Source: an uncultured Bacteroidota bacterium (GTDB taxonomy: Bacteria > Bacteroidota > Bacteroidia > JADZBD01). From it: a DNA stretch of 64,000 nucleotides. Below the pieces are notes generated by a model. That model worked only from the letters and a program-made list of their open reading frames with translations. It made no database searches and was not told the DNA's origin. Position numbers and translations under genes: made by a program. The first letter of the stretch is position 1; each line of letters begins with the position of its first letter. Shown piece after piece: positions 1 through 7,323 of the stretch. The DNA lies in assembly GCA_937924855.1 (NCBI GenBank), contig CALEYQ010000080.1, forward strand, positions 1 through 64,000, read 5' to 3'.

Positions 1-776
1 AGTGAAAAGGTTTTTACCGTGGCCCGGGTATTTTGAACCATGATCTTCCCATTCGGATCATCTTTGTTGATCAGGGCAAAAGATTCTGCACTTAGTCCGT
101 CAAAAAATTTCTTCTTGGCTGCCAGATAATTATCAAATGTTCCGTGATAGTCAAGATGATCGTGGGTAATATTGGTGAAAACGCCCCCGGCAAATCTGAG
201 TCCTGCGATTCGGTTTTGGGAAACGGCATGGGAACTAACTTCCATAAAGGCATGCGTGCATCCCTTCTGAACCATCCGGCTCAAAATCTCATTGAGGGTA
301 AAGGCATCCGGCGTGGTATAACGGGAAGTTTCGGCAGTGTTATTTATTTGAATTTTCACCGTTGAAATCAATCCGCATTTAAATCCAAGTCCCCGGAAGA
401 GATTAAACAACAAGGTGGTTGTGGTGGTTTTACCATTTGTGCCGGTAACACCAACCAGTTTCAAAGCGGAAGAGGGATTATCGAAGAAGTTTGATGCGAT
501 TACACCGAGGGCATAGGATGCATCCCTCACCTTAACAAAGGTGACATGGGCCGGCATTGTTTCGGGGAATTCCTCACATACAACAGCCACCACACCTTTG
601 GAAACCACTTCGGATATGAACAGGTGACCATCTGTTTTTTGTCCGCGAACTGCCACAAAAAGAGAGTCTTTGGCCATTTTACGGCTGTCGAAAACAACAC
701 CGGATATAGCCACGTTAGTAGTTCCGGAAACTTCCACCAGATTTGCCTTATACAATAGATCTTTCAGCAGCTTCAT
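1..776 (-). CDS. murE: UDP-N-acetylmuramoyl-tripeptide synthetase MurE (partial, C-terminus outside window)
   Basis: Cytoplasmic Mur ligase that adds the third amino acid (meso-diaminopimelate in most Bacteroidota) to UDP-MurNAc-L-Ala-D-Glu using ATP. Translating the minus strand from ATG at 776 gives MKLLKDLLYKA, then the P-loop GVTGTNGKTTTTTLLF near residue 110, then TTPD and MEVSSHA, all typical of MurE. The reading frame stays open to base 1, so about half of the protein is missing. The start codon overlaps the ftsI stop as ATGA (773-776), implying translational coupling inside the division/cell-wall operon. The family call is firm; the added amino acid cannot be read from this half. Confidence 0.95.
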   Translation of the reverse strand, partial: MKLLKDLLYKANLVEVSGTTNVAISGVVFDSRKMAKDSLFVAVRGQKTDGHLFISEVVSKGVVAVVCEEFPETMPAHVTFVKVRDASYALGVIASNFFDNPSSALKLVGVTGTNGKTTTTTLLFNLFRGLGFKCGLISTVKIQINNTAETSRYTTPDAFTLNEILSRMVQKGCTHAFMEVSSHAVSQNRIAGLRFAGGVFTNITHDHLDYHGTFDNYLAAKKKFFDGLSAESFALINKDDPNGKIMVQNTRATVKTFS

Positions 777-2896
777 TGGGCGAGAATGAGGTTTATTGTT
801 TCTTTCCGGCGTACCGCTTCACCTGGGGCTGGAACCTGACGGATAATTTTTCCTGAGCCTTTTATCTTTACCACATATCCGGAGTTCTCAAGGAAAACCA
901 AAGCATCGGCAAGTGCCCACTTTCTTAAATCGGGCATGATTCCTTTTTTCAGTAAGTCAGTTGCATTGGGCTCCTGAAGAATGATCTTCCCTTCAGATTT
1001 TCCAACTTCGGTCCAGCCATCGGGATTTCCGGACAATTCAAAGGGAAGGCCCAATTCTGTCAGCAGCTCTTTCAGGTTTTGCGTATAGCCATTCCGTATT
1101 TCCGGGAATTCCCCTTCATGGGTGCGGAAAGAATTTACCTTTTCGTGAATGTCGAGGGAGCCACTGTAAATTTTATCGGCCACCTGTTTGAAAATGGGGC
1201 CTGCCACCAGGGCACCGTAATACGCATCATTAGAAGGTGCACTGACAACCACAATGCAGGAATATTTGGGTTTGTCGGCTGGAAAATACCCTACAAACGA
1301 AGCCTGGTATTTTTTTCTTCCTTCCTGGCCATAACCTTTTCCGCCCATGGCAATCTGGGCGGTTCCTGTTTTACCGGCAATTTTGAATATGTTATTCTGC
1401 AGGCTCTTTGCCGTACCACTTTCCACTACACCTTCCAGTAGAACCCGGGCCTGGGCAATAACTTCAGGAGAGGCTATGGGAGCGCCGATTTGTTCCGGTT
1501 CAAATTTCTTTACCACTTCTCCCCTCCTCCTTACTTCCTTTACAAAAAGAGGCTTCATCATTTTTCCGTCGTTGGCCACAGCATTATAAAAAGCCAGAAT
1601 CTGAAGGGGTGTAAGCAGGGATTCATAACCAATCGACATGAAGGGAAGGGAAACCCCACTCCAGTCTTTGTCCTTTACCCCTTTGATCCGGGGTTTTCCT
1701 TCGCCCGGAATAACTATTCCGAGGGGTCGGCCCAGGTTCATCCTGTTGATCCGTTCAACAAAACTTTTGGGATTCCGTGAATAATATTTCCAAACAATCT
1801 TTGAAACTCCCACGTTCGAGGATTCCCAAAAAATTTCTTTAACCGTCATCTTGTTCTTTTGAGGCCGGTGGCTGTCTTTCATCGGGGTATCATAAAATTT
1901 TGTTTCCCCGCCTTCCACATTGTATTCATCTTCCAGGGTAATGAACTTGTCTTCGAGGCAGGCCATAAGGCTCGCCAGTTTAAAGGTGGAACCGGGTTCT
2001 GTCGCACTTCCGATGGCATAATTGTAGGATTCAACGTAGGTAGAAGAGTCTTTCCTGGTAAGATTGGCTATTGCTCTTACTTCACCGGTTTGGGTTTCCA
2101 TCAGAACCACGCATCCATTCTGAGCCCGGTGCTTTATCAGCTGTTTTTTCAGTTCCGTTTCCACAACATCCTGAAGGTTTATATCCAGGGTAGTAATCAG
2201 ATCTGCACCGTCCTGGGGATCAACTTCATTATTGTCGTTCACAGGCATATCCACTCCGCCTGCAATTTTCTTCATCAGTCGTTTTCCGCCAATGCCCTGC
2301 AGTTGCTGGTTAAAGGCACCTTCCAGTCCAACCGGTTTTGCGTTATCTGAGAAATACCCGATGGTGCGGGCGGCAAGATCTTTAAAGGGTAGCTCCCGAA
2401 GATTTTTCTGGGTGTATATTAATCCTCCCTTATACCGGCCTTTATTAAACACAGGTAGCTTTTTAACCTCCTGCAACTGGCTATAGGAAATATTTTTCCG
2501 GAGGACGAGATATCGGTTTCCACTTTTCCGCGCAGAGATCAGGATAGACCGGTAATCTTTTGTACTTCGGTCACCGAACAAAGCAGAAAGGCCGGCCGCA
2601 AGAGAGTCAACTTTTTTATAGAAGAAATCATCGGAAATCGGGTCTGCATTCACATCCACGGCTAAATCATAATAAGGAAGGGAGGTGGCAATCAGTTTTC
2701 CGTTTACATCAAAAATGTTCCCTCTCACCGCTTCGATATCTTTATAGTGATAGGTAAAATTCTCTGAGGCCTTTCTCCAGTTTTCTCCTTCCACCACCTG
2801 CAGGCGAACGATCTTCCATACAATAACACCGGAAAATCCCAGTAACAGAAAATACATGAGGAATACCCGCCAGAGAATGTCTTTTTTAATTTCCAT
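773..2896 (-). CDS. ftsI: Penicillin-binding protein, FtsI/PBP3-type transpeptidase with C-terminal PASTA domain
   Basis: Septal peptidoglycan transpeptidase, anchored in the inner membrane with a periplasmic catalytic domain. One N-terminal membrane segment (about residues 10-30) is followed by the PBP dimerisation region (RGNIFDVNGKLIA). The active-site motifs are STFK near residue 302, SSN near 359 and KTGTA near 508. The last 65-70 residues (YVVKIKGSGKIIRQVPAPGE) look like a PASTA domain, common in Bacteroidota and Gram-positive class B PBPs. At 707 aa the length suits the family. The gene overlaps ftsL by 11 bases upstream and murE by 4 bases downstream, so it is part of the dcw operon. 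Confidence 0.95.
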   Translation of the reverse strand: MEIKKDILWRVFLMYFLLLGFSGVIVWKIVRLQVVEGENWRKASENFTYHYKDIEAVRGNIFDVNGKLIATSLPYYDLAVDVNADPISDDFFYKKVDSLAAGLSALFGDRSTKDYRSILISARKSGNRYLVLRKNISYSQLQEVKKLPVFNKGRYKGGLIYTQKNLRELPFKDLAARTIGYFSDNAKPVGLEGAFNQQLQGIGGKRLMKKIAGGVDMPVNDNNEVDPQDGADLITTLDINLQDVVETELKKQLIKHRAQNGCVVLMETQTGEVRAIANLTRKDSSTYVESYNYAIGSATEPGSTFKLASLMACLEDKFITLEDEYNVEGGETKFYDTPMKDSHRPQKNKMTVKEIFWESSNVGVSKIVWKYYSRNPKSFVERINRMNLGRPLGIVIPGEGKPRIKGVKDKDWSGVSLPFMSIGYESLLTPLQILAFYNAVANDGKMMKPLFVKEVRRRGEVVKKFEPEQIGAPIASPEVIAQARVLLEGVVESGTAKSLQNNIFKIAGKTGTAQIAMGGKGYGQEGRKKYQASFVGYFPADKPKYSCIVVVSAPSNDAYYGALVAGPIFKQVADKIYSGSLDIHEKVNSFRTHEGEFPEIRNGYTQNLKELLTELGLPFELSGNPDGWTEVGKSEGKIILQEPNATDLLKKGIMPDLRKWALADALVFLENSGYVVKIKGSGKIIRQVPAPGEAVRRKETINLILAQ

Positions 2897-3290
2897 TGTC
2901 GGTTTCAGGTATTTCTGTTGAAATAATTTTCTTGGGTGGAACCACCGATTGCTTCAGTCCCAGCGGGAGGGCAGCCCTTGCCACTTCCGATTGTTTACTT
3001 AAAAACATGAGTTCGGAGGAGGTGGTAATAAACTCGGATTTAAGTTCTTTGATTTCGGTTCCTACCTTATTAATTTTTCGCACGGTGCGCTCGGCATAAT
3101 ATCCATTGCCGATATACAATAGCCCGAGGAAGGCAAGGAAAAAAAGGAAGGGAAGCTGACGAAGCGTTTCTTCCCGGGTTAAGAAACTACCGCTGAAAAG
3201 GGAGACGAAGGACCGGGCAAGTATATTTTGCTTTTTTTTGCGTTTGGGTTTGGATTGTTGTTCTTCTTTTTTCTCTCTCAGCTTATTCAT
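2886..3290 (-). CDS. ftsL: FtsL-like cell division protein
   Basis: Small bitopic protein of 134 aa in the ftsL position between rsmH and ftsI. A very basic cytoplasmic N-terminus (KPKRKKKQ) precedes one membrane helix (about residues 46-65, LPFLFFLAFLGLLYIGNGYY), then a periplasmic stretch that could form a coiled coil (RKINKVGTEIKELKSEF). This matches the FtsL plan, in which the protein joins FtsB and FtsQ in the divisome. Sequence conservation in FtsL is poor, so the call rests on topology and gene order. It overlaps rsmH by 8 bases and ftsI by 11 bases. Confidence 0.85.
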   Translation of the reverse strand: MNKLREKKEEQQSKPKRKKKQNILARSFVSLFSGSFLTREETLRQLPFLFFLAFLGLLYIGNGYYAERTVRKINKVGTEIKELKSEFITTSSELMFLSKQSEVARAALPLGLKQSVVPPKKIISTEIPETDNGN

Positions 3291-4191
3291 TTAGCTGTGG
3301 TGGTTTTTCGGCAATTCTTAATTTGGCGCTTCTTGATCTTGAGTTTTGTTCCATTTCAATATCATCGGGAACAATGGGCTTTCGTGTTATTTCAGTCAGG
3401 GGGGTAATTTTATTTCCGAAAAAATCTTTCCTGATTTCTCCATCCAAATTCCCGGTGCGGAAAAAATTCTTCACCATCCGGTCTTCCAGGGAGTGATAGG
3501 AAATAATAACTGCCCTTCCTCCGGGGTTTAAAATTTCGGGCAGGGAAAGGAGGAATTTTTCCAGGGATTCAAGCTCATGATTAACAACAATTCTCAGGGC
3601 CTGAAAAACACGGGCAAAAAACTGATTCTCCTTGCGGAAGGGGGCCAGGGGAGCCAGCAAGCCCATCAGCTGTTCGGTAGTTTCAATTTTTTTCTCCTTT
3701 CTCATTCTTACAATCATTCCTGCTATTTTTCCCCCATTGGACAGTTCACCGTATTTAAAAAACAAGGTCCTGAGTTCACGCTCATCCCAATCGTTCACTA
3801 TTTCTGCTGCCATCAACTTTTCGTTCCGGTTCATCCGCATATCCAGAGGTCCCGGGTTCCGGAAGCTGAAACCTCTTTCTGCCTCATCGAATTGATGGGA
3901 AGAAACCCCCAGATCAGCCAGCACACCATCCACTCCTCCAATGCCATTTGTTTCAAGCTGTTCTTTAATGTTTCCGAAGTCAGATTGCAACACAATTACA
4001 TTGGCGCCCCTGGGGGCATTCTTCAAAGCATTCTCATCCTTGTCAAAGACCACTAATTTTCCAGCCCCCAGTCCCTTTAGAATTTCATTACTATGACCTC
4101 CCCCTCCCAGCGTGGCATCGGCGTAGGTGCCGCCTGCCTTTATCCTCAACCCGTCTATAGCCTCCTTCAGCAAAACAGGTACATGGTACAT
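3283..4191 (-). CDS. rsmH: 16S rRNA (cytosine(1402)-N(4))-methyltransferase RsmH
   Basis: SAM-dependent methyltransferase that modifies C1402 of 16S rRNA in the ribosomal P site; formerly MraW. The 302-aa protein begins MYHVPVLLKEAIDGL and carries the SAM-binding loop DATLGGGGHS near residue 25, then DLGVSSHQFDEAERGFSF and the C-terminal YHSLEDR motif, all diagnostic for RsmH. It starts 2 bases after the mraZ stop and overlaps ftsL, so it is co-transcribed in the division operon. Nothing unusual is visible. Confidence 0.97.
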   Translation of the reverse strand: MYHVPVLLKEAIDGLRIKAGGTYADATLGGGGHSNEILKGLGAGKLVVFDKDENALKNAPRGANVIVLQSDFGNIKEQLETNGIGGVDGVLADLGVSSHQFDEAERGFSFRNPGPLDMRMNRNEKLMAAEIVNDWDERELRTLFFKYGELSNGGKIAGMIVRMRKEKKIETTEQLMGLLAPLAPFRKENQFFARVFQALRIVVNHELESLEKFLLSLPEILNPGGRAVIISYHSLEDRMVKNFFRTGNLDGEIRKDFFGNKITPLTEITRKPIVPDDIEMEQNSRSRSAKLRIAEKPPQLNE

Positions 4192-4193
4192 GC

Positions 4194-4661
4194 TCAGGAA
4201 TTATTTGAATTCCCCAGGTTTCCCATTACCTCTTCAGCCAGCCCTTCAAAACCTTTTCCTGCCGATTTAATAAACCGCTCGTAAGCCGACTTTTCCCATA
4301 CCTCAATCATGTTTCCTGCCGCAGCCATTACCACATGCTTTTTAATTCCCGAACTCTTCATGAGATCGCGCGGAATCAGAAATCGCCCGGTGTTATCCAA
4401 CTCTAATCCCTGAACATTGTAATTGAACATCCGGATGAACTCCACATTCTTTTTCACAAAGCGGTTTAACTGATTCACATTTTTCACCAGATCGTTCCAG
4501 GTTTCGGAAGGATATATCTCCAGGCTTTTTGAGAAAATACTTTGCTTGATGATGAAACCTTTTTTTATCGCCTTGCTCAATTGCTTTTTGAAGGCCACGG
4601 GTAACATTACCCTGCCCTTCGCATCAGCCGTTCCCTCATAAACTCCAAAAAGATTTATCAC
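4194..4661 (-). CDS. mraZ: Division/cell-wall cluster transcriptional repressor MraZ
   Basis: DNA-binding regulator of the dcw operon, built from two SpoVT/AbrB-like half domains (MINLFGVYEGTADAKGRVMLP, then LDNTGRFLIPRDL). The protein is 155 aa, close to the usual length. The start is GTG at 4661. In other bacteria MraZ binds repeated TGGG-type boxes upstream of its own gene; a three-copy array with 10-bp period lies 38-62 bases upstream here (4699-4723), which supports autoregulation. It is the first gene of the minus-strand cluster. Confidence 0.95.
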   Translation of the reverse strand: MINLFGVYEGTADAKGRVMLPVAFKKQLSKAIKKGFIIKQSIFSKSLEIYPSETWNDLVKNVNQLNRFVKKNVEFIRMFNYNVQGLELDNTGRFLIPRDLMKSSGIKKHVVMAAAGNMIEVWEKSAYERFIKSAGKGFEGLAEEVMGNLGNSNNS

Positions 4662-4698
4662 CGCGCTTTGTTAATGGGGTAAAATTAAAAAATAAAAT

Positions 4699-4723
4699 CC
4701 CACATTCTACCACTTTTTACCAC
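4699..4723 (-). promoter_or_regulatory. Putative MraZ-binding box array (three repeats, 10-bp period)
   Basis: On the minus strand three boxes, GTGGT (4723-4719), GTGGT (4713-4709) and GTGGG (4703-4699), recur every 10 bases, so all lie on one face of the helix. Known MraZ operators in other bacteria are GTGGG-type direct repeats with 5-base spacers, the same geometry. The array lies just upstream of mraZ in the mraZ/acyltransferase intergenic region. The match is by eye. Confidence 0.75.
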
Positions 4724-4817
4724 TTTTGTTAATAACTTTTCCGGAGCCTTATTCAGGGAACAAAAACAATTCATAAAATGGCAGCGGATTAGTGATTGGT
4801 CCGGGTAGCCGGAGCGA

Positions 4818-4844
4818 TTGATATTCCGGCAACGTCTAAATTTG
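4818..4844 (+). promoter_or_regulatory. Bacteroidota-type promoter for the acyltransferase at 4849
   Basis: TTG at 4818-4820, 16 bases, then TAAATTTG at 4837-4844 fits the Bacteroidota -33/-7 consensus, with a spacer one base short. The ATG at 4849 follows after only four bases, so the transcript is probably leaderless or nearly so. Confidence 0.6.
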
Positions 4845-4848
4845 GAGT

Positions 4849-5724
4849 ATGGAAAAAGCACCGGGTACCGGAATGAAAAAGATTGACCTCGATGAGGTTT
4901 TTAAAAAAAAGAACCCCGGGCTCTATCGCTGGATTCCGGGCTTCGTAATGCGGTTCTTAAAAAACCTGGTACACCAGGACGACATGAACCGTTTCATTGA
5001 ATTGCACGGTCAAACCACCGGCATAGAATTCCTGAAGGAGGCGCTCGATTTTTTTGAAACCGAGCGCCCGGTGGAGGGTCTTGAAAACGTTCCTCTGACC
5101 GGAACCGCGATTATAGTTGCCAATCATCCCCTGGGCGGATTGGATGGACTTGCCCTGATTGAAGCGCTGCACAAGCGGCGGAAGGACATTAAGGTCATGG
5201 TAAATGATATTTTGCTGGCTTTGGAAAACCTGAGTGAATTCTGGATTCCCGTAAACAAACACGGAAGAAACACTCAGGAACATGCCCGGATAATTGAAAA
5301 AGCTTACCTGGATGGAAATGCCGTAATAATTTTTCCGGCAGGTCTGGTAAGCCGTAAAAAAAGCGGCATCATTAAAGATCTTCCCTGGAAAAAAACATTT
5401 ATCACCCGGAGCAAATCCTTCAATTGTCCCGTTATCCCCGCCTTCATTGAGGGGAACAACCGGAAAATTTTTTACCGTGTGGCAAAAATCCGTGAGGCTC
5501 TCGGCATTAAAGCCAATCTTGAAATGACACTCCTGCCCGCTGAAATGTTTGCCCAGCGAAAAAAACGAATTGGAATAACTTTCGGGAAGCCGATCAGCCC
5601 AGATGCCTTCAATGCAACCCGGAAAGCAGACGAGTGGGCGGCAAAAATGCGCGACTATATCTATTGTATTCCGAACAATCCCGAATTGACTTTTGAGGAA
5701 TTTCTGAATCAGAATTCACAATAA
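4849..5724 (+). CDS. PlsC-type lysophospholipid acyltransferase (GlsA/OlsA-like)
   Basis: Membrane-associated O-acyltransferase of the PlsC/LPLAT family. The catalytic NHxxxxD-type motif appears as NHPLGGLDG near residues 91-99, and the substrate-pocket motif appears as IIFPAGLVSRK around 160. The protein is 291 aa with no clear signal peptide. The next gene is an OlsB/GlsB-like N-acyltransferase. In Bacteroides thetaiotaomicron an equivalent pair, GlsB and GlsA, makes glycine lipids by N- then O-acylation, so the pair here probably makes an amino-acid lipid. Which amino acid is used cannot be read from sequence. An alternative start is the ATG at 4873. Confidence 0.8.
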   Translation: MEKAPGTGMKKIDLDEVFKKKNPGLYRWIPGFVMRFLKNLVHQDDMNRFIELHGQTTGIEFLKEALDFFETERPVEGLENVPLTGTAIIVANHPLGGLDGLALIEALHKRRKDIKVMVNDILLALENLSEFWIPVNKHGRNTQEHARIIEKAYLDGNAVIIFPAGLVSRKKSGIIKDLPWKKTFITRSKSFNCPVIPAFIEGNNRKIFYRVAKIREALGIKANLEMTLLPAEMFAQRKKRIGITFGKPISPDAFNATRKADEWAAKMRDYIYCIPNNPELTFEEFLNQNSQ

Positions 5725-5748
5725 TTCTTTATTTTAGGATTATTCCTT

Positions 5749-6684
5749 ATGGAAAACATCATAGACCCCATTCCCGCCCCCATCCTTGAAAAGGAACTTA
5801 GCCCTGAACGCTTCGTCCGAAAAGCCAACAACGGTTCCAACCTGATTTACATTGTAAATCAATTCAACGCACCACAGGTGGTTAAGGAAATCGGGCGTCT
5901 GCGGGAAATCACTTTCCGGGCCGCGGGTGGAGGTACCGGAAAAGCACTTGATCTTGACGAATATGACCTGTCCGACAATCCCTACGAACAGCTTATAGTC
6001 TGGAACCCCGAAGAAAAAGAAATTGTTGGCGGCTACCGGTTTTTTCCGGGCAACAAGGCCGACGTAAACGGAACCCACATTCCCAGCCTCGCAACGGCTC
6101 ACCTCTTTACCTTCTCGCAAAAGTTTATTGATGTTTACCTGAACAAAACCATAGAACTTGGGCGCTCCTTTGTGCAGCCCAAATACCAGCCCGGCCTAAA
6201 CAACCGAAAAGGATTGTTTTCGCTGGACAACCTCTGGGACGGACTGGGGGCCCTGACTGTTTTATATCCCCACATAAACTATTTCTTCGGCAAGGTAACT
6301 ATGTATACCCATTTCAATGCCAAGGCCAGGGATATGATTTTGTATTTCATGAATTTCTATTTTCCTGATCCGGAAGATCTGATTTCTCCCATTTCACCAT
6401 TAGGATATAAAACCAGCCTTGACGACATCATTCCTCTATTCTCAAAAGAAATGTCTTATAAAGAAGCTCATGCAGTGTTGAATCAACACGTTAGAGCTTT
6501 GGAGGAGAACATTCCCCCCATGGTAAATTCATACATGAATCTCTCTCCAACGATGAAAACCTTCGGAACCTGCATTAATGATACTTTTGGTGAGGTAGAA
6601 GAAACCGGAATCCTGGTAACCATTTCCGACATATACCCGTCCAAGAAGGACCGGCATATTCTCACCTTTAAACCAAAAGCCTGA
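5749..6684 (+). CDS. GNAT-fold acyl-ACP N-acyltransferase (GlsB/OlsB-like)
   Basis: Probable N-acyltransferase that moves a hydroxy-fatty acyl group from acyl carrier protein to an amino acid, the first step in glycine- or ornithine-lipid synthesis. The 311-aa protein has the family core: IGRLREITFRAAGGGTGK near residue 47, VGGYRF, and IELGRSFV near residue 135. It begins 24 bases after the PlsC-type gene and ends where engB begins, so the three are probably co-transcribed. The OlsB/GlsB superfamily call is strong; the lipid product is inferred from the gene pair. Confidence 0.8.
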   Translation: MENIIDPIPAPILEKELSPERFVRKANNGSNLIYIVNQFNAPQVVKEIGRLREITFRAAGGGTGKALDLDEYDLSDNPYEQLIVWNPEEKEIVGGYRFFPGNKADVNGTHIPSLATAHLFTFSQKFIDVYLNKTIELGRSFVQPKYQPGLNNRKGLFSLDNLWDGLGALTVLYPHINYFFGKVTMYTHFNAKARDMILYFMNFYFPDPEDLISPISPLGYKTSLDDIIPLFSKEMSYKEAHAVLNQHVRALEENIPPMVNSYMNLSPTMKTFGTCINDTFGEVEETGILVTISDIYPSKKDRHILTFKPKA

Positions 6685-7278
6685 ATGGATTTATACAAAG
6701 CCCGTTTTTTGGGGAGTTTTACAAAAACTGCCGAGTGCCCTAAAGACAGGCTTCCTGAATTTGCCTTTATTGGTCGGTCCAATGTTGGAAAATCTTCACT
6801 GATAAATCTGATTACGAATCAGAACCGTCTGGCTAAAACATCATCCGCGCCGGGAAAAACCCGTCTGCTGAACTATTTTCTGGTACCTGACAAACTGTAT
6901 CTCGTTGACCTTCCCGGCTATGGTTACGCTAAAGTTTCCAAAAAAGAAAAAGAAATCCTGGAGGGAAGAATCAGCGATTACATCCTCGATCGGAAAAACC
7001 TCGTTTGCCTGTTTTTACTCATTGATTCCCGTCACGACCTTCAACCCATCGATACCGAATTCCTGATCTGGCTCGGTGAAAACCAAATTCCCTTTTGCAT
7101 TGTCTTTACCAAATGTGATAAATTAAAGCCTGCTGAACTTCCCAAGCGTCTAAAATATTTCGAAGGAGAAATTTTAAAGTATTGGGAGGAGCTTCCTTAT
7201 TATTTCATTACATCGGCTCTGAAAAAGACAGGGGGGCAGGAACTCGGAAAATACATTTTAGGGCTAACAAAAAAATAG
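6685..7278 (+). CDS. engB: Ribosome biogenesis GTPase YsxC/EngB
   Basis: TRAFAC-class GTPase needed for assembly of the large ribosomal subunit. The G motifs are in order: G1 GRSNVGKSS near residue 30, G2 region SSAPGKTR, G3 DLPGYG, G4 TKCD, and a G5-like SALKKTG near the C-terminus. The protein is 197 aa, normal for EngB. The ATG follows the previous TGA with no gap, implying coupled translation with the acyltransferase. The TAG stop lies inside the left arm of the terminator at 7271-7304. Confidence 0.96.
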   Translation: MDLYKARFLGSFTKTAECPKDRLPEFAFIGRSNVGKSSLINLITNQNRLAKTSSAPGKTRLLNYFLVPDKLYLVDLPGYGYAKVSKKEKEILEGRISDYILDRKNLVCLFLLIDSRHDLQPIDTEFLIWLGENQIPFCIVFTKCDKLKPAELPKRLKYFEGEILKYWEELPYYFITSALKKTGGQELGKYILGLTKK

Positions 7279-7304
7279 CCCCGCCTTCCGGCGGGGCTAT
7301 TTTT
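7271..7304 (+). terminator. Rho-independent terminator after engB
   Basis: A 15-bp perfect stem (AAAAATAGCCCCGCC at 7271-7285 with its complement at 7290-7304) closes a TTCC loop and ends in a T tract. The A-rich left arm makes it potentially bidirectional, so it may also stop the convergent gene ending at 7324. The engB stop codon is within the stem. Confidence 0.9.
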
Positions 7305-7323
7305 CAAAGTATCCTTTTCTTGA

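Noticed and set aside
1859..2350. 163-aa plus-strand ORF opposite ftsI
   Set aside because: Antisense shadow of a conserved gene; composition unlike a protein and no family motif.
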